From Lepisosteus oculatus (Eukaryota > Chordata > Actinopteri > Semionotiformes > Lepisosteidae), in the NCBI RefSeq assembly GCF_040954835.1, contig NC_090698.1:66037284-66101283 (forward strand): 64,000 bases of DNA. The letters are read 5' to 3'. The notes beneath the pieces were generated by a model. That model was not told the origin of the DNA and made no database searches. It was given only the letters and a program-made list of their open reading frames with translations. The translations under genes were made by a program, and so were the position numbers. This document shows positions 1-14,119 of the stretch, piece after piece. Each line of letters opens with the position of its first letter. The stretch's first letter is position 1.

Positions 1-3000
1 GCATTTTACTGCTAAATGGACTTTTTACTGCTTTATATTTACATAATGACTAGTTTGGTCTTTTAACTCTCCTACAATATAACAAATAACAATGCATAAG
101 TGATGTTGCTCTTTTACTCTGCACTTGCCCCAGGCCTTGTAAACTGTGACAGACACCACGTAACATATTAAAGTGCATGGAAATTCCAGAAAAGAGGCAA
201 CATTTTGAAACTGTTTGAGTGCCGTTAATGTGGCAGATAAGGTCAATCCATGTTTTACAGGGAACAGAAGCAGCATTTGTACTTGTACAACAGATAGACT
301 TGTGCACATGGTAGGTTTACTTGTTACATGGCTGAACAGTTCAATCATGGTAAACCTAAACTAGCAGGCTCTTCTACATACTGTGGCAACAACCCTACGT
401 TATAGCAGTAAGGCAAACAAGAGCAGACAGTCCAAAAATAAAACAGCAGTGCAGGACTGATTTCTCAGATTAAACACACACTGAAATATGTTTTTACATT
501 ATTATGCCTACATTGTAGCCATTTTGCAATTACAACACCAACCTCCAAAAAGGGGACTGATAGGCAGATAAGACACTAATAGTGAAAGAGAAACATTTCA
601 CATGAAACACATTAGTGCACAAGAAATAAATATTTTTTAATCAAAACAAAGATTGTCCTGTTATTCTTGCAAATAATTGAATTTCCAGCTCATACAGAAA
701 TAATCCCCAAAATATTTGATCAAAAGGTGATATCAGCCCAGCCACATCTATATTTCTCTAGCTCTCTCTTGCTTTTCAGGCAAGGCCATTACAGAATATC
801 AATAAAAATGAAAAAAGCAGTTTCTAAGAGTTTTAAGTTTTCACCCATGCTAAAAGTTGGCTTTATTTAAGAATGACTGTGCCATTAGTCACTCAGCTAT
901 CACGTCCTTGAAGTTGCCCTGAACAATCTTTTAACATCCACGACAGTATCCTATAAAGTGAGGCAATTATGTCTCCTTCTGAAAAGAGTAGGTTCTTTGA
1001 AAATAGACCGACAGCTTCTCCAAGTCAGAGTTACAAGTTCATCAGAAAGACCCTTAACCAGCATCTTCATACGCAAAACCACACTTCAAACTGTTTGAGA
1101 GAATAAGCCAGGCAGTCGTGTCTGGAGTGGTGTCAAGGGTTCAGCCCCTTTGCCTGAATCATCCTGCCTCAAGCTGGACTACAGCGTTCACAAGATGGGA
1201 GCCAGGGAGACAAACTGGAAGAGTCTTACTTCCCAGCAGGCAGCCTGCACATGATGTGAATGGTAGAAGCCCACCGATAAAGAACCTGAAAGGCAGCTCA
1301 TAGACACCGGACAGCTAAGAAAAAAAAAAGCAAAACACTTTCCAGTGTGATGAGCCATGCCAATTGATAGGCTTTAAAAAGGACACCTTTTGCAGAAAGG
1401 AGAGTATCAATGTGTGGCCCATAGAAGTGCAACACCAAGGGCAGCCTGTCGCAGACTCAGTCAGAAACTCATAATAGCTAGTGGCAGCACTGTCTGAAAG
1501 CAATTATGCCTTAATTATACAAATAAGGACCCCGCCACTAGATCACTAGTAACTTCCATACAAAAACACCTAATCAAAGTCATGGGCTGCACCTCAAACT
1601 AATTAGACAGACACTGGACACCCCCACACACACAAAATACACAGGACAATTTTAAACAATATCACAGCATTTTTAATGTACGAAGAACAATAGATTCAAT
1701 TATTCAGAAATGATTAATTTTATGCTTGACTAATTCATTGATTATATCTCTGGTATACCACTCCCACTGCTTCCAGAGTAATGGCTTGCAACCTGGAATG
1801 AATGTGGAGCAGTGGAACCACGGTTTCTTTCTCATGACCCAGGCTAATAAGAGACGTGCACGGAGTATGTGGTCCACTTCATTGTCAGGCTTTAGTCTTG
1901 CTGGTTTCATCAGAGTGATTTTGTCACGAAGCGTTTTTCAGGACCCTATGCAGATGGCAGAATCCGGAAAGGAGTGGAACAGACACAGGGGAGAGAAGAC
2001 TAGGAGCGGGGCTGGTAGACGAACAGGGGGGCATGTTGACGGTGTGCTGGTGCTCGGGGGTGGGGGGCGTGGTTCAAGGCAAACAAGTCCAAAGGGAGTC
2101 CGTAGGAAAATCCAGAGTAGGCAAAAGTCCAGAGCCGGGTAATCCATCCATGACAGACAAGACAGAAATTAAAAGCGGGAGCAGGATCAGGCGAAGGGTC
2201 GGGGGAATAAAAAGGGGTAACAGGGCCAGGTGCTCCAACCCTGGACCAAGATGGTCAGGACGCCGTGGTGAAGCCTATGCCGTCGAGCCTCTCCTGGACT
2301 CGCGGGTAGGCGACCTCCGGGCGTCCATCTTCCAAAGCTGAGTCTGGATTGGTAGGAGCATCTAAGTTTTTAAAGGAAAAGGCTGAGACAGGAGGCAGGT
2401 GCAAAGAATCAAGACAAACAAGAAAGAGCCGGAGCACCCTTAAGAGGTAGGTCTTACGATAATGACAGATGTGGAAAGGAACTTGTTTCCCGATGAAAAT
2501 GTCATCATGGAGGAGAGACACTGAAGATGAGGAGTTTGAGCCCATCACCAAGGGGACACCGGAGCACCAGGACTGGACGAAGTCCATGCTTATGTACTGT
2601 GAAGAGGACAGTGAAGAGAAAAAGGGCTTTTGATGTCGACAAGCCTCATACGTGGAATTTGGAGAGGGGTCTGAGTGCAGTGCTTTACAGAAACACACCA
2701 AAAACATCCACAAAAAATAAAAAAAACACTTGCCAAGCTGCCTTTTGCCCACACAAAATCCCCACCAGAAAGATGAAATGAAACTGATGGTGGTGAGCAG
2801 GAAGTGGAAGAGCAGACACAGCCCCCCACAGGAAGTCCACCAAGCATGGCAGTACTCTGGGTAATGGGTATCAACAAGATGGAGAATATTCGTCTCCTAA
2901 CTGATATGAGGATCTCATCCAGGCTAATCACGTCAAAAAGGAAAAACTGGAGAGTGTGGTGTATTCCAGAAATAAATTATTTTTTTAAACAGAGCATGAA

Positions 3001-4369
3001 TGCCTGTGCAATGCATTCTAGGCAAAAGGCACTGGCCATCATAACGATCTACAAACACTCAAACTGTTAGTGTGTGAAGGGCCAGTTCTCCCCATATGTT
3101 GAGTGTTTCTGGACCCCCTGTGCATAACTCCTCTGTGTTGGGGTATTTAGAACTTCATCTGCTGTCCCAAGAGGGATGGCTGCTGTAACTCAGGAATACC
3201 AACGCACACAGTCAAATTCTATGGGCACAATAATGTGAGAGATCGCATGATCTTCAGAAACAGGTAAAAGAGATAGTCAGATACAAAACAAAATTGAACA
3301 AGATGCATTCAGGAGGGCACTCTGCAAGATTCCTAACCTCCTTAACAGATATCCTGTACTGCTGCATGTCAGTGCAGTTTCATTAAAGATAAGCTGATGC
3401 ATTTAAATTCACTTTTAGGGTTTTTTTTTATTTATTGAAACAATACATGGAAGGTTTAAGATTTATTAAATCTGTTAAAGAGGTCAGCAGAAGCTATAAA
3501 AATTAACAAAGTTGTGAATTTATCCTTTTCCTATATTCTATGGTTTTCTGAAATAGGGGTACAGCTAAGAGCCTTTTGCGCTGGTTTTGCTTGTTTGGCA
3601 AATGTTTTTCCAGTTTCCAGTTTATTTCTTTGTAAATCTTGCTATTTTAAAAAATGTAAAATATAATGTTTAAAGGCAACATTTTCCTCTAACTAATAAC
3701 AATTCGTATACTTGTTTGCTTCAAATAAAGGAAACACATTCTTTCAGTAACGTAACTTTTTTCAGGAAAAGGCTAGTTAAATCATTGATTTTATTGATAA
3801 AGTTCCTTCATCAATAAAATTCCTTAAAGGATATTGGTATATACAGGATCGTTTAGTCACTTTATTTAGCTGTGCTCAGCTCAAAGGATACACTACACAG
3901 CTGGTCACTCTTCTTTAAGAGAAAATGGAGAAGCATTCAAAAACAACTTATCACAATTTCATTGGGAAGATTCTTCTTAATCTGCAGTTTGTGCTGACCA
4001 CACACTGTATTAAGCAGTGTTTCCACACTGCTGGTGGCCCAGAAAAGATTTTTTTGTTGTTGTTTTTACTTTAAGATGTGTACTTTATGTCCTTCTGGGA
4101 CAAATGTCTTCCCTGGATTTCTGAGTGTCATTGAGCAGGCTAATTGTATTTCTTAATGCTTAATTAATGATGTGATTGCTTATGTCACTATAGCATATGG
4201 ATCACTTATTTCACAAGTATCCACGAGGTCTTCATATTAAGAATAAATACTAAAAAAAGTCAAATATTGGATGACATCTATTACGTTGGGTTTTTTTTGT
4301 AAATTAGAGTCACCGACTACTTTTTGCAACACCCATCATTTGGAATCGCTACTTGTTTTTCATGCACAG

Positions 4370-4600
4370 CAACCCCGTACAGGAGGTTCAGTTCTGATTG
4401 GAGGAGAGGCACAGGGATTCCTGACAGTAAAGACAGACCAGTCAACCGCTTGCCCCCGACCCCCCGCCCTCAACTGGTTGTGCACTGCTGCTTCAGGAAT
4501 CCTGGCTAGTGACACGATCCAGGCTGCAGCCCACAACACCTCTATCATAGATCCTGACCTGCGCTGAAGCAGGCGTCTTTACCAACTGCGCCACTTGGGC
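4370..4600 (-). repeat. tRNA-derived SINE-like element
   Basis: Read on the minus strand, the element begins at 4600 with a tRNA-like head containing GTGGCGCAGTTGGTAAAGAC, which resembles a pol III A box. It continues into an anticodon-arm-like segment and then a body with a GC-rich C tract near 4450. I infer an old tRNA-derived SINE; the family name is not certain. Confidence 0.5.
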
Positions 4601-5789
4601 ATTTTTTGACTCTCCTCATGCCGTATATCCAGTATTCTATGCCACTCTGAAATATAGGAAACAAGAGCAATCGCTCCTAGAATCCCCTGCGTAGCTCGGA
4701 TTCTGTGAATGTAAGTCATACAGGATGCTACCTGGTCTGATCAGGATGAGTCACACGGGCCTTCCCATTTCAGTCGATCGCAGCAAACCATCACAGCGTG
4801 AAGGGGGATACTGACTGGGATTTGAGATTGCGAGACAGGAGCCTCTGCATTAAAAGGCTCCCATGATAAGTCTATCCTTTCCAGTTCCCCTTGCCAAGAG
4901 GAACACTGCGGCTGGAGGTCTGACACCTTCTGAAGACATTCCAAAGGACTCCAGCACATTCAGGCAGATGATATGAAAGGGATACGGGGGGGGGGTGTGG
5001 GCTCTGCCAGGTTTTCATGTACTCTGGGTAACATGGTGTTCCAGAAACCAGAAAAGAAAAGGGAAAACATTGTCACAGTCCAAAGAGCATGCCAAACAGC
5101 GGGATACTGCCAAAGATTTGAATTTATTTATGAGAGAGAATAAAAACAAGGTGTAACTTGGTTCTTTTCAACACCAGTGGACTAAAAGATCCATATAATA
5201 TGGTTTGACTTACATATCCATGTCTGTCATACATTATTAATCACAAGCAGCTGAAAATACACGTTTCGTATACTGACTTACTTTCTCCTAGGAAAAGGGC
5301 AAGAACCATGTTACCTGCCACAGAAAACTGACGACTTGTTTCTGTTATATTGGTATCATGTTATTTTCTTACACACCTCCAGTTCTTGTTGCCTGCTGCC
5401 AGCTGCCTGCCAAGTCATGGGAGACTCTTAGGCAACATACAGCTCTGAGGAAGATAGCTTTTGAGACACAGTGAGGAAAACAATTGTTGATTGCTATAAT
5501 ACACATAAAACAACACCGCACGTGTGGAATATCACTCTCAGGAGCAACAAATGGTCAGTATGCAGCTCTTGATCAGCATAACTAGCACATTCAGTGAACC
5601 TGTTAAAGCGACATAACCCACTAAAACACACAATAGTGTGAATTCTCTTGCCAGCCAGTCTTTTGACCTACAATAGCTGAATTCAACCCTCTTTGGAAGG
5701 GATAGTTTGAGAGCTAGGCCTAGGACTAGGACTGAGAGATGGTGATTGAATTTCGTTTTCCATTCTGTCCTCAAGATGCACTTTGTCCA

Positions 5790-6030
5790 ATCCAGAGTTA
5801 TGGTGAGATGGAGCCGAGCCTGGCAGCCAATGGGTGCAAGACAGGATACACCCTGAATGGGATGCCACTCTATCACAAGACGCACACACACAAACACATG
5901 CACATGGCCGACTATTTACTGATGCCAATTATCTTAGACAGCATGGTCTAAGGGTGTGAGAGGACACTAGAGCATCCAAAAAAAAAACATGTGGCCTCAG
6001 GGAGAACATGCAAACTCCACACATTAGGTG
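5790..6030 (+). repeat. Dispersed fish repeat, copy 1
   Basis: The segment carries the series GGATACACCC, GGGATGCCACTC, a CACACACA stretch, GATGCCAATTA and GAGAACATGCAAACTCCACAC. Related copies lie at 16590-16770, 33150-34130 (interrupted), 34826-35075, 44407-44730 and 60640-60735. This is a very common ray-finned fish repeat whose other strand ends in GGATGGATG. It is diverged, and I could not find target-site duplications. Confidence 0.6.
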
Positions 6031-6149
6031 CCCCAGGTTGGAACTGAATAGAAGTTGTGAATCAGTCATGCAACGCAAAATTACAATGCATTTGAATTAT
6101 TTGACTAAAATCCAAAGTGCACCAGAACGCTCACGAAACAATAGCTACT

Positions 6150-6570
6150 GTATCAGTGGGGTATGGGGAGTGGGGAAGAGAACAGAGCTAGTTCATAGAT
6201 GGGGATTATTAGGATGCCATGATTGGCAAAGGCCAAAGGGAAATTTGGCCAGGATATCGGGGTAACATCTCTACTCTGCTCGAGAATCACCCTGAGATTT
6301 TTAATGACCATGGAGAGTCAGGACCTCAGTTTTATGTCTCAACTGATGGACGGCACATTTCTTACAGTATAGTGTACCCATCACTATACTGGGGCATTAG
6401 GACCCACACAGACAGCAGGATAAGTGTCACATGCTGGCCCCACTAACACCTCTTCCAGCAGCAACTCTAGATTTCCCAGGAGGTCTCCCATCCAGCTACT
6501 TACCAGGCTCATACCTGCTAAGCTCCAATGTGTTTGCTTGTTGTGAGTTGCAGGGTGACTGACGAAGCAC
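6150..6570 (-). repeat. 5S-rRNA-derived SINE, copy 1
   Basis: On the minus strand the element starts near 6555 with a 5S-rRNA-like head: GAGCTTAGCAGG resembles the 5S A box and GGATGGGAGACC the 5S C box. The body follows, with the self-complementary CAGTATAGTG / CACTATACTG pair, then the shared central part ending near 6150. Copies at 31578-31950 and 54920-55470 share head and body. The copy is diverged and probably inactive. Confidence 0.7.
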
Positions 6571-8497
6571 AGGTAGGCCTCACCCAACAAGCTGTATATC
6601 CCTTGTTACCTGCCAGCTCTGCAGCATCATTCAGGAGATCCAGCACGGATTGGTGGAGAAACACCAGTTGTGGGTTGCAGGCTGATACAGCTGCTGGCTA
6701 TATCTAGGAGCTAACTGACTAAATTCAGATAGTGGCATAGCCTGGATTTGAACCAGTGATTTCCAGAGTATAAAGGACAAATACAGTGAGAATTTCTACT
6801 GACATGAGTCAGTGAGATAATTTAACAATATTTTTTACTTTTGTTATTTTGTGACTTGTTGCTGGAGGAATGACTTTTTTTAACTTCAACATGCTCAAGC
6901 ACAAAGTTTGAGCTTGTAAGAATAAAATATTAAACCTCATTGCAGTTTACAATTTGGCAAAAACAAAATGTAGTTTAGGCATGCAGAGGAGGGACAGAAA
7001 TATGTATTTTATTAAACTCCTACTGTGTTTGAGAGAATGACAGAACTATAATCTCTTCGAAATAATTTGCTAAATTATATTTTCTGTCTTGGTGAAAGGA
7101 TGGACTAAACCAGTTGGCAAGCAAAATGCATGTTGAAAAGGTTGAGCATTAACTCTTGAGGGTCCATTTAGGAAGTACACGTTCCTTTTGTGCCTGGAAC
7201 CTTAAGCTGTGTCATAGTTTAAATTTGGCAAATCAGAATAATTATCTAAGCATCTAGAGAAGGGAAAGTAAATTGCATTTTATTAGCCTCCTACTGTATC
7301 CAGATGAATGACACGGCTATAATCTGCCTGAAATATTACATCAGGGTTTCATTTTTTTCTCCTACTGTGAGACTAGACCACTTATTGAGTAAAATACATA
7401 GTACAAAGGTTAGGAGACCTCTGAGAGCCTTGTATTATTGTTTTTTTTCCTCTGACAACAATGGTGCACGTTCACAACTTCCCTCTGCGCTAATGATATA
7501 GTATTAGTTACACTTAATCGATTCACTGGAGCAACACATCCATTGCACACTTTGTCACCTTCTTTAAGATCAGAAAAATGAAAAACAGCAAGACTGATGA
7601 TTATTCCTTTGTGACAAAATATTACACATTTAAATTCAAGCTCATACTAATTGAGAGCTGTTTTGCATTTTTCAGGTTTTATTCTTAAACTGCCGCAGTA
7701 TGGAATGATGTTCCTGTCATTACTTTTGCTGCACAATAGTAAAGGTAGTACCTTAAATTTCCCGGATGACAAGTTTAAATTTTTAGACTGATCGGTTTGG
7801 ATAAGAAGCCCATCATACAGCACCAAAATTATGTTTAAACTAAAAGGCAAACATTTTAAAATCTCTTTTCCTCAATTTTGCAGGGGTAATGAAGAGTCCA
7901 AGAGTGGTTCATATAAATCACACTGCACAAACTGTGAGACTGACTGAACAACAGACCCAATTTAAAACAATTGTTTCATCACTTATTGTCCCAATATATG
8001 GACTAAGTTGAAGTCATTACAAAAATAGTAAATTAAGACAGAAAAAATAATAATGAAAATTTAAGTAGTCCTGCTATTTAACACAAAAGTGAAGAAAGTC
8101 AGAAAGTTCTGTGATACAAAGTAGTAGTGTACTTATCATATATGGAATCTCTTGGTGACCTTATCATTCTGTCAATGAAACTGGTGTAGGCAGATGTTAG
8201 CAAACTTTTCATGGATTCACATCAAATGAATAATGTTCTGGTGTGCATAAAGTCATGAAATATAATTTCAAACTATTACGACCAAACACTTGTTCCACAA
8301 TGAATGATATAACATTTTCACATTTAGCTCTTTAAGTGACAAACATGTCTCAGGCAAATCTATTGTATGTGTTTTGCCACATCATAAAATTCAAAGCAGG
8401 TTGCCGTAAGTCAAGGGAGCTCCATTTTCCATTTGCCACACTTGCTTGGCTGCCTCAAGAGTTTCATCACATATGCTGAGAACTGTATTTTGTCATT

Positions 8498-8499
<2 letters not shown>

Positions 8500-8550
<51 letters not shown>

Positions 8551-8554
8551 CTCC
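8500..8554. repeat. (CT)n microsatellite
   Basis: An uninterrupted run of about 23 CT units is followed by a slightly degenerate CCTCTCTCC end. The antisense reading produces an Arg-Glu repeat that is not a gene. Confidence 0.95.
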
Positions 8555-11500
8555 ATCCCGGCTAAATATGGCTAAACATTTGACTAGTAATGATAATATA
8601 AGGGTTGTAAATGGGCAAATCCAAACTTTTACAATGATTAATGGTAAAAAAAACATGTTTTTTCAAATACATTTGGAATAGAAAATCAAATGATTTTAAT
8701 ACACTAAAGTATTTTGAGTATTGCACTGATCCTGCAGATTCAGACCCTGAATACAGATATTCAGACCCTGAATTATGTCTTGTTTCAGTGAGAAATCAAG
8801 CTACACAACCGCTTCATTTTGTGCCTGTTAAAATTCCTCTACCTCTCCCCAGTGACATGAATTGGTTGTGGAACACCGATTAATAGCAGGAGAATTTTAA
8901 GCTAAAAGACACTTTTTGATATAGTCTGTACTCATATGAGAGACCACACCAGTTCTATTCTCTGCCCTTGCTATTGAGCCTGCAGTACTTTAGGACTCTG
9001 GACATAAAAGCTGCTTTACATCAATCCCTCACAGCTGCTGTACTTAAGCAGTTTATCAAAAGAAGAAATCCTTGTGCAGTCTCTTCCTCAGTATCAAGTT
9101 GGACTTGTGAAAAAGATCTTCTACCCCTTGTGTAACCAAGCTAAGCATTAAGTGTCTAAATGACATAGATTTGAAAAACAAGTGATCTTCCAATTGACAT
9201 ATTGGGTTTGTTCAGAAAACCCACTCTTAATGGTCTTGATAGTGCTTGTAGTTAATAAATTAAATTAATAGGTAGCTGGAGTTCACTTCTTTGATAATAT
9301 TTATGTTCACAGATAACACATGTAATCCCTATGTAATTTTTTCTGTCCTAATTGTAGGTTGTAAATTAGCAAAAACTACAATGTACAGTATAGGTGGCAT
9401 AAATCAGGAAGTACTCCATATATGTATTCAAGCAAAGGAAATAGATTTTGTTTAAACTAATATATTAAACTGGAATGAACTCAGGATTTAAACTGATATA
9501 AACTGATCAAGGAATAAGAAGTGTTGTAATTTATGCTGTTAAACAGAAAAAAAAATCATATCAGTATCATATTGCTGTCTAGGCAACAATAACTAATATT
9601 TTAAAATAGAAACATTGAGCTTTAATGGAAATACTTCCTGTAAACAAAATTGTCCTCAATTGCAAGGACAAAATCAAAAATCAAAGTGGTACTCTCTCCC
9701 ACCAATGTGCCATACACACAGTACATGATGACATGTCCTTGTAATAAAAATTTGAAATGTCATATGGTTGCGACATAACATGAAAGTACAATTTAAATCA
9801 TCTTGCACAGGTTGAAAATGGGTCACTTTACTCTTAAGTCATACTCTCAGAGATATGAAAAACATTTCTATAGAGTTAAACTCATATATAAAGCAAAAAC
9901 CAGTTATTGGAAGGATTTAAGAACTAACGTATGCTTTACAACAAATAAAAGACTCAACAAAATTAAAAATGGGAACTGAAATATCAATTTGAAAGCCATT
10001 CTTTTTTATAGAAGAAGTTACTCATTTCTAACATCGCCTGCAACAACATTTAGCTCTGGCATTTGGAACTGGCACCAGTCCATTATACAGAGCTACACAT
10101 GTTGATACTTTGAAGAGAATATGGTTTATGTTAAAGCTTCTGTTGCTTCTGTCATTTAATACACGAAACATCGTTCTCCGCAGGCTTTCAGATAAACAAC
10201 AGTACACTGCAGCATCAAATTTTATTTTGCATTGTTAAATACCACGTAACTTGTTTTTGTGTTACATAACCCTTGATATGTGAAAACTACTCACGTTTTT
10301 TTTCTCCCTTTTTGCTATGTGCATAACATTTGTATAACGTCTTTTTACAAACAAGCTTTTTTTTTCTGTAAGGGTGAACAGAACTGTCGAGGCCATGCTT
10401 GTAAATGAATGCCGGAAAATACTTTTCCAATGAGGGTATCCTCTTAATGAAAATTGACCAAATATTGTTTGTGCCAAAATTCCATCTCGCCGCGATATCC
10501 TGCTTTAACTCTCTCGGGATGCAGTTTGTCCAGATGGATGACTTCACAGTAGCATTGTCAGTTTCAAACAGGTGTCTAGACTAATACAGTATGTCTGATT
10601 CCTCAGTCATTTCTTCCCAGTGTTTTGCAAACCCATCAGGAGCAAGAATATGTAGATTTGGAGAGAGGGACCTACAATGTGCTCCACAAGGATTCAGGGG
10701 ATGTAATTTAGGAAAGGAATCTTTTATTTTAGTGTATGTGTACCTTTTTTACTTTACCATTACTTCTCCCAGGAAACCATATTCTTCACCTTTTTATTTG
10801 TCTGGTACCATGTGAGGCTCTGAGAGTACTAGGTCAAAAGAGTTAAAGCTATATTTCTTTGATAAGATCTTAATAAGTGTATAAAAAACTACAGGGTTAC
10901 ATGTCTCTATCTCATGTCCACCACCAAACAGACCAAGAAAGCAATTTTAAAAGCTGAATGTCACATTTTTTTCTCTCATATATATATAGAAAACTTAATC
11001 AAAAGGCAGAAATACCTGAATGGAATATAAGATTTTTTTTTTTTGCTGTGTTTTATGGTTCTGGGTGAAAACAAAATGTGACAGATGTCTTTTCCTAAGC
11101 AAACACATTTAAATACGCCATGAATGTGTTGAGATACAAGTTTCTAATTTCCCCCATAAGCCTTCCAGAGGAAAAAAAAAACGGAAACGTGTAGTGTTTG
11201 AATTGTTCATATAAACCATTTTAAGACCTAGTCGTTTTTGCAAACAATAACAAAGCATGCACAGTACAGAGTTCATGCAGTAGACTATACCATTCAATAC
11301 TGTGTTACTTGTTTAGACTGGGAACAATTATAGCAGATGTTGTGGAAAACATAACAGGTAATAGCTGAAGAGCTCGATTCATTACAGAAAAGGCCTTCGG
11401 ATTCAATGCTTTCTCAGACGTCTAGGAAAATATGACATGGCATAGCATGACCAGGTGTGAGGGATGGACTTCGGGATATTTCCGTCAATTTGGCTTAGAC

Positions 11501-11772
11501 AAAGAAATACCGGGACTCCTGCACACGCGGACATTTCCACAGCTTATATTTTACAAATAACACAACACAGCAAGACAAATAAATTGCAGAAAATACACAA
11601 AAACATAAGAAAAAATACACGAAAAATATAAAATATTTGAATATTTTATTATTGTGAAAAGAAAACGTTTCACGAGTTTCATGAAGTCAGCTATCTGCCT
11701 TACATCCGATGTGATCAAGACGAATGGTGAATATTAAAAACCGAAGGATCGTTGTTTCCTGAAGTTAACGGC

Positions 11773-11803
11773 TTTTGTTTGTTTGTTTGTTTGTTTGTTT
11801 TTA
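11773..11803. repeat. (TTTG)n microsatellite
   Basis: About seven tandem TTTG units end in a T run. Confidence 0.9.
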
Positions 11804-12709
11804 AATGTACACTCAACGGAGGATTCGTTGTCCAAATGCTTTTATCACGTAATTATCATACTAGTCTAACAAAAAAAACACGTAACCTACAATGTCATTG
11901 TTTTAGAGTATACATTTTTTGCTGATCATCCTGAGATTATTTATTTTTTTTGCTGATGATAATCTTGGCACACTACATACTGTATGTACTATAAAAGAGC
12001 AGGGTAGGGGAGGGTGAATTAGAGAAAATAACTAAAGTCCGAATGCAGGACATATTTCCAGCCGCACCACACAATTAAGGTGGACTTCATTCAGCTTTCA
12101 ACAAACAGGTGCATCCAATAAAGCAAATTACTATTCATTGTAACCTCCTGGTGATGTAACCCGAATTGGAGAACTCCCTAAATGCAGGAAATGACAAAGT
12201 TCCAGCAAAGCTTTTGAAATCCCGTTGAACTCTTTGGAGGTCTCTAGCAGTGATACCATATATCTGATCGAAACAAATGCGTTAACCCTCAAGGATTTTT
12301 TTCGTAAACAAAAATAACGATGTTGTTCTGCTGTAATCACAAAATAATACTTTCTCCAACCTAAACTGTCACCAGGAGGTGGTTTTCATATACAGTAGGG
12401 CCTATTCACGCTTTACAACGGTTTGATATAGTCTATATATAGTTATACTGTATAGTCTTATATAAAAGTATGAGGTTAAATGGTTCATGCTAGTATTCAG
12501 AACTATGAAGTTTAATTGTATTTAAATAAGCATCGTCAACTTTTTGAAATGCTGGTTATCCTCAAATTTCAATTATTGATTTTCACCTTATATTAAAATA
12601 TGTATTATATGGTTCCTTTGTTAAAAATGAATATTACATATAGTTTAACTATTTGGGGGGAAATAAAATATACTTTCATTGTTTTAGGATCATGGCATGC
12701 ATTTTTTTG

Positions 12710-12711
12710 TA

Positions 12712-12743
<32 letters not shown>

Positions 12744-12835
12744 TGCTTACACTTATATAGCGCTTTTCTGGACACTCCACTCAAAGAGCTTTACAGGTAA
12801 TGGGGTCTCCCCTCCACCACCACCATTTGTAAATA
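12710..12835 (-). repeat. (AAT)n microsatellite joined to a SINE tail fragment
   Basis: A pure AAT/TAA run at 12710-12743 abuts TTACACTTATATAGCGC and CTGGACACTCCACTCAAAG, then a CACCACCACC stretch. The same junction occurs at 54925-55020 and, without the AAT run, at 62458-62545. These are 3' tails of the long form of the 5S-derived SINE seen at 54920-55470. The microsatellite probably grew from the SINE's terminal repeat. Confidence 0.75.
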
Positions 12836-12869
12836 TTGATCAGCTGTCTTTACCCACTAGACCTCTCCA

Positions 12870-13085
12870 GAATTAACTTATTCATGCGAACCAGAAGCGA
12901 GAGCAGGCTGTGTGGAACTGCTTTAAAAACGGGAGGCATTTGTTTACACAAACGGTTGTGGGAGCATGGAACAAGCTACACGGTCACCGCTGGAGCCCAT
13001 ACCCTGACTTCTTTCAAAAAACATTGGACGAGATCATCGAATGAACTAGCTACTGACAACCAACCAGGCAAGATGATCTGAATTC
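12870..13085 (+). repeat. Unclassified dispersed repeat, copy 1
   Basis: The segment includes ACGGGAGGCATTTGTTTACAC, TGTGGGAGCATGGAACAAGC and a CCAACCAGGCAAGATG end. A diverged partner lies at 51700-51930 with the same order of blocks. The 81-residue open frame across it has no recognisable domain, so I treat it as transposon-derived. The class is unknown to me. Confidence 0.5.
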
Positions 13086-14119
13086 GTCGTAGTATTTTTA
13101 ACGTCGTCTTATGTATATCATTGAAACCTTTTTCTAAAATGAAGTATAATCTTTTTACTACTGATATTGAATATTGATTTTTTTTTCATTGTCAGGATGA
13201 CTTACTTTTTTAGCGATTTGTGTATCCACAAATCAAAAGAAACTGTTTTTAGAGAAATTGTATCAATCTATGAGTGTTTATTGACACCTTGTGGTCAAAA
13301 GTTTAAATTGCAGATTTTTTATCTTATTATCAAGTCTTTCCTGTACAGCAAATGAAAATGATCGAAGTCTCCACACTGTGGGCCCAAGAGCGTCCTTTGA
13401 GAGAGAGAAGAAAAGATTGTACTAAAATACAATACTACTATTGTAGAGCATTTTAGTAACCTGTAATGAAAACATCCAGCAAATCAATAAAAAAATAAAG
13501 GTTTTGTTAAGTACACCAGAAAAGCCATATTTTGTACAGATGCTAGCCTTTTCAGTTTCATTGTTTCGCTCGCAGTTCATGGTTGGAAATTTTACTGTGT
13601 CACATACTTAACTTTTTAACAGGATAACAGTGTAGGTGTCTAAATGTTTAACGTGAACTAGTTTAAATACAAATGCTGGTCCGGTTCATCTCGGTTATAA
13701 AACACTGGGCTGGTGAGTTTGACCAGAGGTTGTTAACCTGACCATTAGATTAAATTAGATTATTTTTTATGTATTTAATCTGAATTTATTGTCTCCGAAA
13801 CCCAGTGACGCTCCTGCAGCTGGGTTAGACACACTTTCAGTACGCCTTCTGTTTCCAGCTGCAGGTAGGAACATTTACGAACTGTTTTTTTTGCAGTACC
13901 ATATTTTGAACAGCTGCATTGGAAAATGATTCTGACAATGGTTCCCCGCAGTGGCATGCAGGTGATACCTCCTTCCAAAGAGAGGAAGTACATCATAGAG
14001 CCTCCCAGGAGCGGGAAATTACTGACACCTGACTCATCTGCTCTCCGCTGTCAATAGACATCCTGGCTCTGAGGCTGAATTTTACCCAGGGGCAGAGGGA
14101 GACCAGACACAGCCATTGA

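Noticed and set aside
2255-2752. 165-codon minus-strand frame
   Set aside because: No recognisable motif or splice context. It overlaps a GC-rich block that looks like old transposon DNA.
8411-8681. Frames with long Ser-Leu or Arg-Glu repeats
   Set aside because: They are translations of the (CT)n microsatellite.
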